Source: Blasia pusilla
Lineage: Eukaryota > Marchantiophyta > Marchantiopsida > Blasiales
DNA: 64,000 nucleotides
Reading direction: 5' to 3'
Assembly (NCBI GenBank): GCA_050084515.1
Contig: CM114272.1
Coordinates: 27,900,001 to 27,964,000 of the forward strand
A model generated the notes under the pieces. It worked only from the letters and a program-made list of their open reading frames with translations, ran no database searches and was not told the DNA's origin. This document shows positions 13,163-24,569 of the stretch, piece after piece (position 1 is the first letter of the stretch; every line of letters begins with the position of its first letter). Both the position numbers and the translations under genes were made by a program.

Positions 13163-13400
13163 TTAAATTCTTCGTGATCTCCTACTATTTAAGGAAGTGA
13201 TAGAGGGCAAATATAAATTATCCTCAAATCTCTTAGGGCGTGGGATAAATGGTTGAAGAAGAGAGACATGAAACACATGAGGAATTTTTAAATGCATTGG
13301 TAGCTCTAGCTTATACGCCATAGTGCCCACTTTAGCACCGTAAGAAAGTGAAAGGCCCAATATAGCAAGGACTAAGCTTACGAATTTCTACTAATGATAA
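13163..13400 (-). pseudogene. Ty3/gypsy pol C-terminal fragment
   Basis: The minus-strand peptide contains YGAKVGTMAYKLELP followed by KIPHVFHVSLLQPF. This is the conserved segment downstream of the integrase core in many plant gypsy polyproteins (typically G-x-VAY-x-LELP then HPVFHVS-x-L). No other domain of that element is beside it, so this is an isolated 3-prime scrap. Confidence 0.7.
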
Positions 13401-13915
13401 ATTGGTTGTTGCTAACCAAACCTTATCCCATTAAAAAAACTCGACATCTCAACGATGAGCATTTGCATATTATTTTTTGTCAAGTTTGGGCAATAGCCAA
13501 CTTCTCCTCAACAAAGTGAACTTTTTTCTGAATCTGGGCCACAAACTCATTAACTGCTGCTATCTTTGTAGATTCCCTCTTCGAGTGAGACTAGAAGGAA
13601 TTAAGGAATGCTCGCCATGCATAAAAAAGAACGATGTTGTCTTATGGAAGAGCTCATGAAGTTATTGTATGAGAACTCTACTAAGGGTAACAATGAGTCT
13701 CATCCTTGTTGATCCTCCAATGTCAAGGCACTAGAAGAAAATTCGTATTTTATGACTCTTATATATGACTGGATTTAGTCATTTATCCATAAATATGACT
13801 CGTAATGACTCATTACCAATGGAGTCATACAAACCAAGTCACTTACTGGATACGACTCAGCCAACCCCTCATGACCAAAATGGAATATGACTTGAGTCAT
13901 ATTTGTCATATTTTG

Positions 13916-13984
<69 letters not shown>

Positions 13985-15019
13985 TTACGTAGCGCTATAA
14001 GATGTGACACGTAGGAATTTGACATGGCATGACCTTATCTTATTGAATGACATGTGTAGATTATGACTTATTTATATTGACCTTTTCCACGTCATCACAT
14101 GATGTGGCATGCTGACTAGATTACTTATCACAAGTGATAGAGCTCCACGTGGGTTAACCACACCCGTCACATGTTGACAGATGTACTTAATGATTGTGTC
14201 ACATGTTGATGTGGCATATGACTATGGACATATGAACCAATGAATAAAACAACATAGAAATGATGGAGGTGGATGAAATGACTGAGTCATTTATTTGAGT
14301 TATGGATGTCGCATTATTGTTGGGATGGATTGTGACGAATCATGCAATGTCGCATGGCGGAGTATTTTCTTAAAAATCAATAATTTTAGTCTTATGGTGT
14401 TGATACCCAATTGTAAATTGTTTAGTTTATGACTTTAACAATTCTAGAAATAACTTCATATGATTCTATAGTGATAATAAATTACTCTCCTAGTCATACT
14501 TGTAAACTATTTTTGTTATTGTATGTGCTACGTAAGAGTTGTAGTGTTGTCTATCATAACTCGGCTAGTTGTCTACATTACTATGCAAGTCATTGCATAA
14601 CACAACTTATTCATTTATATTACCGGATTCTGGGACTCGTGTATTTTTTATGAATCCATGCATGCAAAATAGTGCGTAGCAAAGCATACATTTATATGGA
14701 AGAGTGAATGAATGGTGAATAATTTGAAGTTGGAAAATCTCTGAATTTGTCAACAAGTGATCGCTGAATATCATTCTTGCATGATATCATTGTCTTTTAA
14801 GTCTTTGACACCAAAATGCATGATGGCCCATACACAATGTATAAGAAAGCAATGCAGAAAACTCTTCATATCAAGAAAACCAACACCTAGTTTATCCTTA
14901 CTATTATCAATCTACCATGGGCTCCAAAGAAGCATAACTTATACTACCTAGTGAATCAGCCTCTTTAAGTTTAGTTCAGGTGCCCTCTCTGGCCCTCGGT
15001 CCGGATGTAACTCAAAGTG
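13401..15019. other. AT-rich sequence with TGACT-type motif cluster, no gene
   Basis: Between about 13745 and 13915 the words atgact and agtcat recur in both orientations about a dozen times, just before the (TA)n tract. The remainder (14.0-15.0 kb) shows only short meaningless frames. Confidence 0.4.
13917..13980. repeat. (TA)n microsatellite, about 32 units
   Basis: An uninterrupted run of alternating T and A of about 63 bp is directly visible. It can extrude as a cruciform and marks the edge of the preceding TGACT motif cluster. Confidence 0.98.
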
Positions 15020-15440
15020 TAGGTTGAAACACCTGGCACGTGCATGACCATACCTCTAGCAATAGTCATACTGATAAACTCTTGGTGCATCATCATCTCC
15101 TCCTCCATGGTGAGGCACTCGTCCATGACCCTCACGGGTGCAATCCCGCTGGTGATGGGCTACACCACATGCCCAACAAACAATCGCAAGCGGTTGCTGT
15201 TGAGCCGCATACGATGACGTAGGTCTTTGTGGCATGGCCTCTTGGTATCCTCGTGGTCCCACAAACCTCTCTCAAAATCCATGTTGCTGCATTGGTGGTA
15301 CAAGAAATTATGAGGGCTCTCGCCCAGAACCCATGGTGGCTACGCTCTCCTCCGCCATGTTGCTCAATGTTCTCGACGGTCGTAAAAACATCTCTCCACA
15401 TCGGTGAGGTGTGCATAAGAAGTATCCCAAATGATCGAGT
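15020..15440 (-). pseudogene. Gypsy Gag fragment related to copies A/B
   Basis: The minus-strand reading includes LLMHTSPMWRDVFTTVENIE and, further on, a knuckle CWACGVAHHQRDC. Copy B reads LLMNTSPTLRDVFRTVENIE and CWSCGGAHHQRDC at 43.67-43.96 kb, so this is a decayed Gag piece of the same family in the opposite orientation. It contains frameshifts. No LTR or pol sequence of the family is attached here. Confidence 0.8.
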
Positions 15441-16321
15441 ATCCAACTGCATCTCCAAGTGTTTGCTGGGGAGGATCGTCATTTTCATTGGCTTCCCATA
15501 ATAGAAATTCCTATTGGGAGGTATCCTTTAGGTCCACTTTCACCATGCCAAGAGCTATATCCTTCCCTTGAAACTTATCCCTTCCACTCAAACCTGAGAC
15601 TACTCTAGTTCCCAGAATGTTCCGAATGAGCTTTGGCTGAGTAAGATGAACCCCCATAAGCAAATATAAATAAGTCAAATTCCAATAGTCAGCAAGGGAT
15701 TGAATGCTATATAATCACTTATCTCTTGAAAATCACATTTCTCCATATATTACCTGAGTGAAGGTCCACCCCCTCCTGGCAAGTTTTTGGAGAAATTCAC
15801 AAGTCCCATCTAGTTGGGTTTCCAACATAAGAATTTGCTGGCATGAAGAGAGATTTTCCATTGATGTATTCCTACGATCTAGAAAGAAACTCAAATCTAG
15901 CACAAAAATATTCATTTGAAAAAGAAAATGTGAATTATTACCCTTTGCTTCTTGTTGTTGCAATTGGAGCCTCTTAATTCTCTCTCTATCATGCTGCCAA
16001 CACTCCCAATGCAATCAGTAGTTGGTATGGAAATTTTCTTCTTTCTCGGTGACGGCTCAATATCTAATTCTGCGTGGCCAACATCAAGTAAAAACAAATC
16101 AAAACTTATCTTGGCAAGGTACAGTAGCTTGAAGGTGATAGAGTTATAACAATGGTTATTGAGTAGGTAAATTAGCGAGCTGCTCCTGTTTAGGGTCCAA
16201 ATGAAAATCATGATGCAAAGTCATCAAATTTTATGTACCTATAAATTAAAAGGGATTGCAAATAATTTGCAGTTTGGTGTCAATAGTCTACTTATTCCAC
16301 AGGGCTCAGAAAGAAAAGCAC
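15441..16321. other. No gene recognised
   Basis: AT-rich sequence between the Gag fragment and the proposed left end of the Mutator-like element. Short frames of 93-99 codons on the minus strand show no domain. Confidence 0.3.
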
Positions 16322-16412
16322 ATATGATGTGTTGAGACATGTAGGCAGAGAAGGGAGGAGCGGTAAGAGGAGAGGAAGAGAGGAAGAGAGGAGAGAGGAA
16401 ACTACCTTCAAC
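16322..16412 (+). repeat. Candidate left terminal inverted repeat
   Basis: It starts with atatgatgtgttg, then 42 bp, then a gaggaagagaggaagagagg purine tract. The right end read on the opposite strand shows the same order with 34 bp between. A T-rich stretch with gcacttttgtttt follows inside and is loosely echoed at the right end. Similarity beyond the first 13 bp is imperfect and low-complexity. Confidence 0.4.
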
Positions 16413-16545
16413 CCAAAGAGGAACTTTTTTTTGAAGAGAGTTTCCGTTGGGTTGAAGAGAGGAAATTTTTTTGTGAATTTTTTTGCACTTTTGTTTTGAG
16501 TGCTTAGGCACTCCTACTGATTTTTTTTCCCTCTTCCACATTTTG

Positions 16546-16572
16546 GCAACCCATCTGAATCCGACGGGTTGC
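16546..16572. repeat. Palindromic repeat copy nearest the left end
   Basis: gcaacccatctgaatccgac followed by gggttgc: a near-palindrome of the family described for 17857-18680. It lies between the candidate left terminal repeat and the 3-prime end of the transposase-like gene. Confidence 0.8.
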
Positions 16573-16773
16573 AATTTGCACAAAATTTAAAAAATTGAAA
16601 AATCAGTGGAATCATAAATGTGGAACAAATCACTTTTTCCATCCAAGGTCTAGAAAGAATCTATCATTTGCCTTGGGCTGAATAGAGTTCAAGCTCAAAG
16701 TGAAGGTTCTCGCAAATGAAAGTACAATCTAAGACCTCATTTTGCATCCTCAAAGTGGTTTGTTTAAAATACT

Positions 16774-19700
16774 TCACACTTCTTTGAGGGACTGAATTGG
16801 TTGGTGGATTCCTACTCCTACTTCCGACTCTCTTAAAACTACAAGCAACACATAATACATGTGCTTACAAGGGAAATACCTTTTCCCACTTGTCTCTCTT
16901 TGGACAAAGTCATCAGAGGAACATGTGGGAAAGCAACAAATATGCACCACATACACACCTCTGTGACATTTGAATTTACAGTGTTGTTCCTGACCCAATA
17001 CATTCTTCCTATTCCATTTCCACTCTAGACATCTTTTATGGCGATGATTTCCATGTTTGCCTCCCGAGCTGATGTGATTCGCTTTGCTCTCTCCACCGTT
17101 GGCCTACACATCCTGTTTCTCTTCACCCCATTTCTAGACTCAAACAAAAATAGTGGATTGAGATCATCCACCTTCTCCGGATACATGTTCACATCAATCT
17201 TGGGTTGAATACGAAATGCGAAGGTCTCTGTAATGCAAACATGCTCCAAACTTCCTCCGTCTACGAGTCTGAAACCGACACTTGTAAGATTATCCACTTT
17301 GTCTTGAGTGCAATTCGTACGTGCGGAAATGGGCCAAATCGTGGGGGTATTCCTTGGAGCTCCAATGGCAGCCGGATAAGACTTTCGGAAAGCACATGAT
17401 TCATTTGGGGAGAAGAAGTACTTCAATTGATCCCCGGTCCTCGTGAAACGATCAAAGGTTTTGAGCCCATAAATGTCCCCACCAATGTGGACATCTTTCT
17501 CGAGGGGAGTTTCCACTATGCACCGATTGAAGGCTTCCACATAGAGTTTCTCATCACCAGATCTCACAACCGCCCTGATATAGAGCTCGTAAATCGAAGG
17601 CCCCCTTCCTTTTGTTATGCCTTTTGTGAGGAAGATATGGAATGCTGCAGATTGTAGCATTGCTCTTGCCTAGTCTTGTTGGCATGCCTCCACAAGTGAA
17701 ATTCTTTGGCATGCTTGTGACGACCTCCAGGAGGAATGAACACTTTCTGCTCCACTTGTGTTGGGGCAGAGGGCATTTTCATGAATGTTCAATCCCTGCA
17801 ACGACGGCAATGTGAGAAGGGAACAAAAATAGCACTATGAGCAAAGAAAAAAGCTACCTGTCGGAACCAGACGGGTTGCAAGTCGGAGGCATCCCATGAA
17901 TGACTATGCGAACCATCCGTTTCTGACATGTTGCAACATTCAAGAACCACCTACGATTCAGACGGGTTGCAAATAACTTTGGCCACTCCGGGCTGGAAGA
18001 TCCAAGTGCAAGTCATTGGAATCCAATGGGTTGCACATGGATTTTTCAGCCTCCGACTTGAAACGGATTGCATGTCGGAGACATCCCTGGAATGTCCCAG
18101 TAACCTTTTACTACAACCCAGGACCCAGGAACATGCTACTCAAACCCGTCAAAATCGGACAGGTTGTGAGAAGCATGCCGGTCCGGTCTCGAAAATCCTT
18201 GTGCAACCTGCCGGATTCCATTGGCTTGCAAGAAGTGTCCACACACGAAGCTTTGCAACTACGGGTTCCAGTTAACTTGAATTGATGCAACGTGTTTGGA
18301 TGCGACTTGGAGACAGTCGCAACCTTGTCTGAATGCAAGGAGTCGCATACACACGCAACTACTTAACGTCCAACACGTTGCAGACAGACGCAAGTTGTCG
18401 AAATCCGACGGGTTGTAGACCAAGTTAACTCACAGCCTTGCGGCTTGCAACCCATCCAGGTCAAACTATTTGCAGGCCTTGCATACATGCAACTTGCAAC
18501 CCGTCGGGATTTGACATGTTGCACACTCATGCAATCAGTCGATGGTTCTGACGAGTTGCACAAACATTCCTCGTGCATGATGTCGCGCTCCAACGGGTAA
18601 CACAAACATTCTTGATGCAACCCGTCGATTTCCGACTGGTTGCACACTCAAGCAACATGTCGCATCCGACGGGTTGCTTGGTTTCTTCGGTTTGAAATCC
18701 CTATAGTGCCCACGCTTCTCAACTTGAGCTGCAACTTTTCAAATAATTCTCAGCATGAGCTCAACATGACAAAATATTGAACTCACATGTGCATGAAGTT
18801 TCCCCATTTTCTCATTCGTACAATCCACCAATTGAGCCAAGAGCATAACTCTTTGTACTTCCCCTCAATTGCATGCTTCCTCCACCACTCGTGTAGTTCT
18901 TCTTGGCACTCCATGGCTTGTTTCAAGGTTTTGCTGTCCTTGCAGCGGTGGAGTAGAGTGACATGCTATGTCCTCTTATTCTCCTTGATGCAAGATTTGG
19001 TGTACCGAGTCACAGATTGTTGCCAATGGAAAGCATCCGACCTTTCCCTCTTTGGTTGAACCTCTCCATCCCGGAACACTTCCCTGATAGCAATCCACCC
19101 AGGTTGTGCATTATCCGCCAAGAATCCATAAATTTCCGGAGGTGGCCTTTTGTTTTCCTTCACCACCTTCCAATAGGAGTAACCAACACATCTTAAAACT
19201 GCCAACATCTTGTGCTTTTACCTCATAGATAAATATAGTTTTGAGTCCCTTCTCCACATGGTCATAAACGTGAGCACCCATGGTCAACCATCCATTCAAC
19301 ACTCTATAGCAAATATCAAAGCTTACCCAACTGCCGTAAAGATCTTCCTCTTCCCTCATTCGATCTATAAGATCAAGCCCACTCGACGGCCCTGTCGTTG
19401 ACATTTTGAAGGCATAAGCCTTGGATCCTTAGCCTCCCTAGCCCATGAATTTCCATCTCTGAATAAATGGAAATCTAGAGTTGGCGTTGATTCTGGAAAT
19501 GGCATCCATTTCGGCCGTCTTTCCATCCAGTACCCGTATTTGACGCAGCAAAATTCAAAAGCATTTAGGATCAGCGAGAAATGCGAGATTTTCCCAGAGT
19601 TGTTTCTCCTCAACAGCCATGATCTCGCCCTGCCCAGGGATTCCAAGCAGTTGTTCAGAAATTTGTGATGTTGTTGTTAACTTGATCACTCCTGGCTTTG

Positions 19701-20631
19701 ATCCCGGAGAGTATATACCTCGGCCACTTTCTTTGCCACATCCTCCTTGATGTGTCTCTAAATTGCACCGATAATAGGATGAATATGGGAGCCAACATGA
19801 ACTTCTAGCCTTGTGTACTTGGACGTAGAAGTGAAGTCGTGCACAATGAAAAGAATGTATGCAGGATACGCTCCAACGCAAAAAGGGGATGTCTGACAAT
19901 GAGGACATCGATGGCCTTCCGGCGATATGGTCGCACCGACCTCATATGGAGTTTCTGCATTCTTAGGGGGGAATTGCGACGTATTGACTCGCCCATTGCG
20001 CTCTAGATACGTGCATGTTGGACTTTTACACTCCAGGGCTCCAACGCATTGGCAGCGAGAAAAAAATCCAAGGACCATCTGGAATTGAAGCACTAGTCCG
20101 TTGACTCGTCCGTTGAAGCCTGCACCATCGATGACAATGTGACTTTCTGTCCATACCCTTCAAGCGTCCTCCATCTTTCTTTTGAGCAGGACCAGCAAGT
20201 GGAGGCAACTTAAAAATGCAATTATCATCGTACGTGGGCGGCAGGTCGTCGAAAAAAATGTGCTTGAATATTTTAAAGGGCAGAGATGACAACAAACTAT
20301 TTCCTGATACTTGCAAGAGGAACGAGTAGGCAGACAGAGGACCCAATTGGTGTCCAATAGTTCCAGTGAGGTTGACGACATCCAGAATGTCTTCAGGATG
20401 TACAACATTGTTACGAACGTGTGAAGTTGGAGTCGATGCCGGATCTACTGAGTTTGGAGTGGCAAACGTAGAGCTCGATGCATTAGGAAATTCCGGACCA
20501 TCTACTTGGGAAATAGAGGAATTCAGAGGCAAGCCATAAACTCTCTATTGACCATTTTTTAGAGGTAGGAGATTCCATACCTTACGGTCTGCTATCACTG
20601 GCTGGACTGTCTCACCTACAATGTCCTCCAT
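16774..20631 (-). pseudogene. Mutator-like transposase gene, broken, with SWIM-type finger
   Basis: Probable start MEDIVGETVQPVIADRK at 20631, ending at a donor AAG|GTATGG. A long coding block (about 20.53-18.78 kb) holds a cysteine-rich part (CQC, LECKSPTC, then CPHCQTSPFC and GSHIHPI). Beyond several frameshifts come MGAHVYDHVEKGLKTIF and FLADNAQPGWIAIREVF, which I read as the transposase core with one acidic catalytic position, and then SDAFHWQQSV. After an intron rich in palindromes (about 18.75-17.70 kb) lies an intact 211-codon stretch (17660-17025) of unknown role. The final segment has TCSSDDFVQRE and CKHMYYVLL, a SWIM C-x-C-xn-C-x-H finger with its second Cys changed to Ser. The SWIM finger after a DDE-type core points to a Mutator-like transposase rather than a KDZ one. 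At least three frame breaks show it is dead. Confidence 0.6.
17857..18680. repeat. Intronic cluster of about 13 palindromic repeats
   Basis: Full or partial copies of a palindrome with consensus gcaacccgtcgga-n-tccgacgggttgc. The clearer ones are at 17857, 17911, 18012, 18141, 18202, 18394, 18495 and 18615. They sit between two coding parts of the transposase-like gene. Copies are degraded by C-to-T and G-to-A changes, and the sequence between them is not repeated, so this is a cluster of dispersed copies rather than a tandem array. Confidence 0.85.
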
Positions 20632-20777
20632 ACCGTCCACCCAGGGGCAGGATCCATGCGCTGGATTGCAGAGCCGAAGCCGAGCCGAAGACGAAGAGAA
20701 GAGGAGGAGCAGGGGAGATGACCGGCTGTATCAGCGATGGGACCGGGATCTTCGTCTGGGCGATTGGTTGGAGGCCA

Positions 20778-20832
20778 TGAGGAGGAGGAGGAGGAGGAGG
20801 AGGAGAACGATGATGATGAGGAAGAGGAAGAG
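20778..20832. repeat. (GGA)n-type purine microsatellite
   Basis: A run of gga/gag units followed by gatgatgag and ggaagagg. It produces artificial poly-Arg/poly-Glu and poly-Ser frames on the two strands, which are not called as genes. Confidence 0.9.
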
Positions 20833-21055
20833 TCTAGGTGAAGAGCGAGAGAGCGCGACTCGCGCGAGGGAGAGGGAATTGACAAAGATTGTTCCAATTT
20901 GGAGAAGAAATCGCACTGAAAGGAAGTTTTCATCCACTGGTATGTAAGATTCACGAGCTTGCGGTCGAACTATTTTTGATTGAAGAAGGGCCGTTAGATG
21001 AGTGCCACAAGTGAGTTTCACATAATTATCCATTCCCAAATTATTCCACCGAGTG

Positions 21056-21106
21056 GAGAATGAGAATAAGAATAAGAATAAGAATAAGAATGAGAATGAG
21101 AATGTT
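21056..21106. repeat. (GAATAA)n / (GAATGA)n microsatellite
   Basis: About eight hexamer units, gaataa in the middle and gaatga at both sides, lie in the divergent intergenic region of the Mutator-like element. Confidence 0.92.
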
Positions 21107-21559
21107 TAATTTATAGTGAATAGTGACCGTTATTCTCATGACAGAATTTGATTGACAAGATGTTGTTTGGTAGGTGAGATTTTCTGACGGAATGGATTCA
21201 ATCTTGTTGCAACCTGTCGGAGCTTGACGGGTTGAGCTGGGACTCAAACACGTGGGTTGCAAAGCCACGGAGTACCATCTTCTGTAAGAGTCCGAGTGCA
21301 ACTTGCAACCCGTCGGAGTCCGTTGGGTTGGTACCCCCTACCTGTCTTACCTGTGTGATTGGAGTCGGGATTTGCTAACATCGAGACACGAGACATCGCA
21401 TGGATTCGCTACGTCAACCTGTTGGGGACTGCGGCGGGTTCGAAAAGAACCTAACCTCGCTTTCCCTTTTGGATCTCGCGTCGATTTCTCTTGTCCAATG
21501 AACTGTGCAAACCAAAAGTGCAGATTTTCCGGATGGTGGGAAGTGTCCCACCCGGGGTA

Positions 21560-22075
21560 GAGTTTGTAACCCGTCGGAGGGCAACCGCTTGCCTCGGGAC
21601 TATGCTTTGTTGCATTGTTACCCAAGGACAAGAAAAGCGTGCAACGCGTCGGTCTCCAAGGGGTTGCCCGGGTACCTCACCTTTTACCCCAATATGAGGG
21701 AAGCGTGCAACCCGTCGATCTCCGACGGGTTGCACCGGTACCTCGCCTTGTTACTCCAAGATGGGGGAAGCGTGGAACCTGTCGACCTTTGACAGGTTGC
21801 ACGGGTACCTCGCCTTGCTACCCCAAGATGGGGGAAGCGTGCAACCCCTCGGTCTCCGACGGGTTGCACGGATACCTCGCGTTGTTACCCCAAGACAGGG
21901 GAAACGTGCAACCCGTTGGTCTGCGACGGGTTGCTTGGGTACCTCGCCTTGTTACCCGAGGATGAGAGATCTGTGCAACCCGTCGGTCTCCGACAGGTTG
22001 CCTTGGTAACTCCCCCTGCATCCCCAAGATGAGGGAAGCGTGAAACCCGTCGGAGACCGACGGGTTGCCCGGGTT
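21560..22075 (+). repeat. Minisatellite of about 70-bp units, each with one palindrome
   Basis: About seven units. Each has a gaagcgtgcaacccgtcgg-like left arm, a tctccgacgggttgc-like right arm, then gggtacctcgccttgtta and ccccaagatg(a/g)ggg. Unit length stays close to 70 bp while arms and linker both vary. The tandem form is found only here, whereas elsewhere in the element the palindrome is dispersed. It lies in the region expected to drive both element genes. Its frames in all phases are by-products of the repeat. Confidence 0.93.
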
Positions 22076-22713
22076 CCCACGTGCAAAGATCCATAATGGC
22101 CTACAAGTCGCCGTCGGTATGACCCAACGACCCAACGGTCAGCTCAACGGCTCGAAAAGAATAAAAGGCTGAGGTTTCGATCATTTCTGTTTTTCATTTT
22201 GCGATTTCATGTGCTCTTCCTCGCAGCAACTGAGGTTACCTTTCCGTTGCCAAACTCGATTACATCACCACTTCGCTGAAAGGTTACGACGATCTAGCAA
22301 CATGCGCTTCCAGGTTTGGATTTTGGCAAGCCCATCCGCTGGAGGTCACGGCGCTGCATCACGAAACACTAAGAGAGTCGGGTTTAGGGTCACAGTGCTT
22401 CATCATGAAATGCTTCGAGGGATATATTGTGCTCAGGAGCATATTAGACAGTAGAGGAGGAAGAACTGACCCAACGTGCACCATGACGAGAAAGAAAACA
22501 CAAGCAACCAAGGTAGGGAGCATCACTCCCAAGTCCATCAAGACTCATGCGTCACCATCTCCAGGTCCTCGTTCGGAGAATGAGATAAGGCAACAAGAAA
22601 TAGAGGAGCGGGAAAGGGAAGCAGATATGCACAGGCATGAGGTTCTAGCAAAACCTGTTCTAGAGGAGCTTGCTAAGCAAAACGCCAAGGCTGAGGCATT
22701 GAAGGCCTTAAAG

Positions 22714-22820
22714 AAAAGAGTCGGGGACGAGAAATGCGAGAAGAAGCGTCTTGATTCTCGCATTTCTCGTCCCCGACTCTTTTGCCAATTCTGCTCTTGA
22801 GGAGAGCAGAATTGGCAAAA
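22714..22820. repeat. Two abutting perfect hairpins (micro-inversion scar)
   Basis: The first hairpin has arms 22714-22742 and 22755-22783 (29 bp, perfect) around a 12-nt loop. The second has arms 22780-22797 and 22803-22820 (18 bp, perfect) around tgagg. The middle 43 bp (22755-22797) is one continuous reverse complement of sequence found on its two sides. This disrupts exon 1 of the ParB-methyltransferase gene, adding a TGA at 22798 and shifting the frame. Confidence 0.95.
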
Positions 22821-23747
22821 GCTTGAAGAGAAAAAGCAATCGCCATTGAAGAAAGCCCTGCCCGTCCAACAGAGAGTGTTGAGATGCAGGAAATGTCTCC
22901 GATGAGGTTTGGGGACACCATGAATATAAAATTGGCTGAGGAAACGGCCAAAGTTCAAGTGACGGATGATGAGGTCATGAGGAGAGCAAGTGTGGAGATG
23001 GTGGACATCTTTGAAGAAGCAGGAGAAGAGTCTTCGTCGTCTTTGAGCCCTATGGAAGAAATCGACCTTTACGGGATCGATGTGTTTCCCGTGGACTTGC
23101 CAACTGCTGTCCGAGAGCAATTGGTGGGCCTTGACACCGACCCAATCTTTGAGCGGGTAAGAAAAATTTGAGTTATGTGAAGGCTCACTATGCAATTCAT
23201 TCGCAAAACACTGCATGTTATTGACTTGGTCCGCATTATGGCAGGTTGTTAAGCATATGGCACTGATGGAGGGCAAGAACGCCCCGAGAATTCCGCTCTG
23301 TCGATTGCAGACAATGGAGTACGTCCACAAAATTTATTTGCAAGAGGACATTGCAAAACTCAAACAGTTAGCAACGACTGCATCCTACGTCGACAGCTTC
23401 CCTCCGTTCTATGTTCAGCCTTACGATGAACATGGAACCCAAGCGCTAGTGACGGAAGAGGACTTGGAGGCGCTGGATACTTTTTGGAGGATGAGAGATC
23501 AGGAGTTTAGAAGAGCGATTGAAGGAACAAAATTTAGCTGGATGCGGAACGTTTACTTCTTCATCTGGGATGGAAACCACAGGTACATGGCATGGATGCA
23601 ATTCGCAGAGGAGCGCCCAAATTCATTGGAGGCGCATTTTTGCGTGAAGGCAGTTGTGCTCCATCCATTTCCTCATCATATGGCAATGGTGGAAATGGCA
23701 ATGCATGCGATGAATACGTAAGTTTTCTCTTCCTTAAGTTTGATTGC

Positions 23748-24569
23748 TTCAACCCGTCGGAGTTAGACGGGTTGAATAATTGGAAAGCTTAAAGATTTGA
23801 GTCTCTTGTGACCATCTTGTTTGTGGTCAATGTCATAGTCAATCTAACCGTTGGAGTCGGACGGGTTGCCTGGTGGCCAAGCACAACATTGACGGGTGGA
23901 AAAATGAATGCATGATTTATTTGTTCTGCAATCCGTCGGACGCCAACGAGTTGCACAACGAGAGGTAACAAATCATTGGACATCTAAAAGGAACTCGTCA
24001 GAGTCTGACCAGTTGCTGGACTGCCCGGTATTTTTTGGATACTTTTGGCCGAAAGCGACTCATCGGACTCCGACGGGTTGCATTTTCCCTCCCAGATTAG
24101 GTGGTCGGAGTACGAGAGCTTGCTTTTAAGCGTCCAATTACAGCTTTACAAGGCATTGCGCAACCCGTCGGACTCCGACAGGTTGATATGTGCAATTTTT
24201 TCCCGAAAACCTGCCCCCGAATAGAAGTCATTCTACAACCCGTCAGAGACCGACGGGTTGTAACCAAGGACTAAATCACTTGGATGAAGGGACATAAAAA
24301 AAAGTGCAACCCGTCAGACTCCGATGGGTTGCAATTCTCTCTAAAATTTTTGATAGTGTTGCAATAAGTGTAACAAAAAGATAAGTGTTGCGACATGTCG
24401 GACTCCGACGGGTTGCAACATTTATCTCTGTGTTACGATTTGGACCCCGATGGGTTGACAAAATTGTGACCCGTCGGAGTCCAACGGGTTGCAACACTTA
24501 TCTCTGTGCTACCATTTCGACCCCCATGGGTTGACAAAATTGCGACCCGTTGGAGTCCAACGGGTTGCA
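23748..24569. repeat. Intronic cluster of about 11 palindromic repeats
   Basis: Copies at about 23748, 23846, 23927, 23991, 24059, 24158, 24234, 24305, 24388, 24466 and 24541, each 24-30 bp. For example, the copy at 24466 reads gacccgtcggagtccaacgg then gttgc. They fill the intron between the ParB-like exon (ending 23717) and the next exon (starting 24617) and stop at both exon borders. Spacing varies between about 65 and 100 bp. Confidence 0.92.

Larger units (their letters stand above)
20632..22482. other. Divergent intergenic region of the two element genes
   Basis: It separates the start of the minus-strand transposase-like gene from the start of the plus-strand ParB-methyltransferase gene and should hold both promoters. 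It carries two microsatellites, two single palindromes (21207-21235 and 21304-21330) and the palindrome minisatellite. A TATA-like ataaaag lies near 22160, about 320 bp before the plus-strand ATG. Frames of 95-116 codons here are products of the repeats. Confidence 0.5.

Noticed and set aside
16774-20631. KDZ-type transposase assignment, because such elements travel with DNA-modification genes in fungi
   Set aside because: The C-terminal CKHMYYVLL finger fits a SWIM domain of Mutator-like transposases better, and no KDZ hallmark such as a DxD-type core was seen.
20616-20954. Poly-Arg/Glu and poly-Ser open frames
   Set aside because: These are products of the purine microsatellite on opposite strands.
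21615-21965. Open frames up to 116 codons in several phases
   Set aside because: They arise from the 70-bp repeat being open in several frames, and the peptides are internally repetitive on both strands.
21560-22075. CRISPR-like array of regularly spaced palindromes
   Set aside because: The sequence between the palindromes is itself repeated, there are no unique spacers or cas genes, and the context is a plant-type nuclear transposon.
22545-23330. 261-codon minus-strand frame
   Set aside because: It is antisense to exon 1 and part of exon 2 of the ParB-methyltransferase gene, whose plus-strand reading shows recognisable domains and splice sites.
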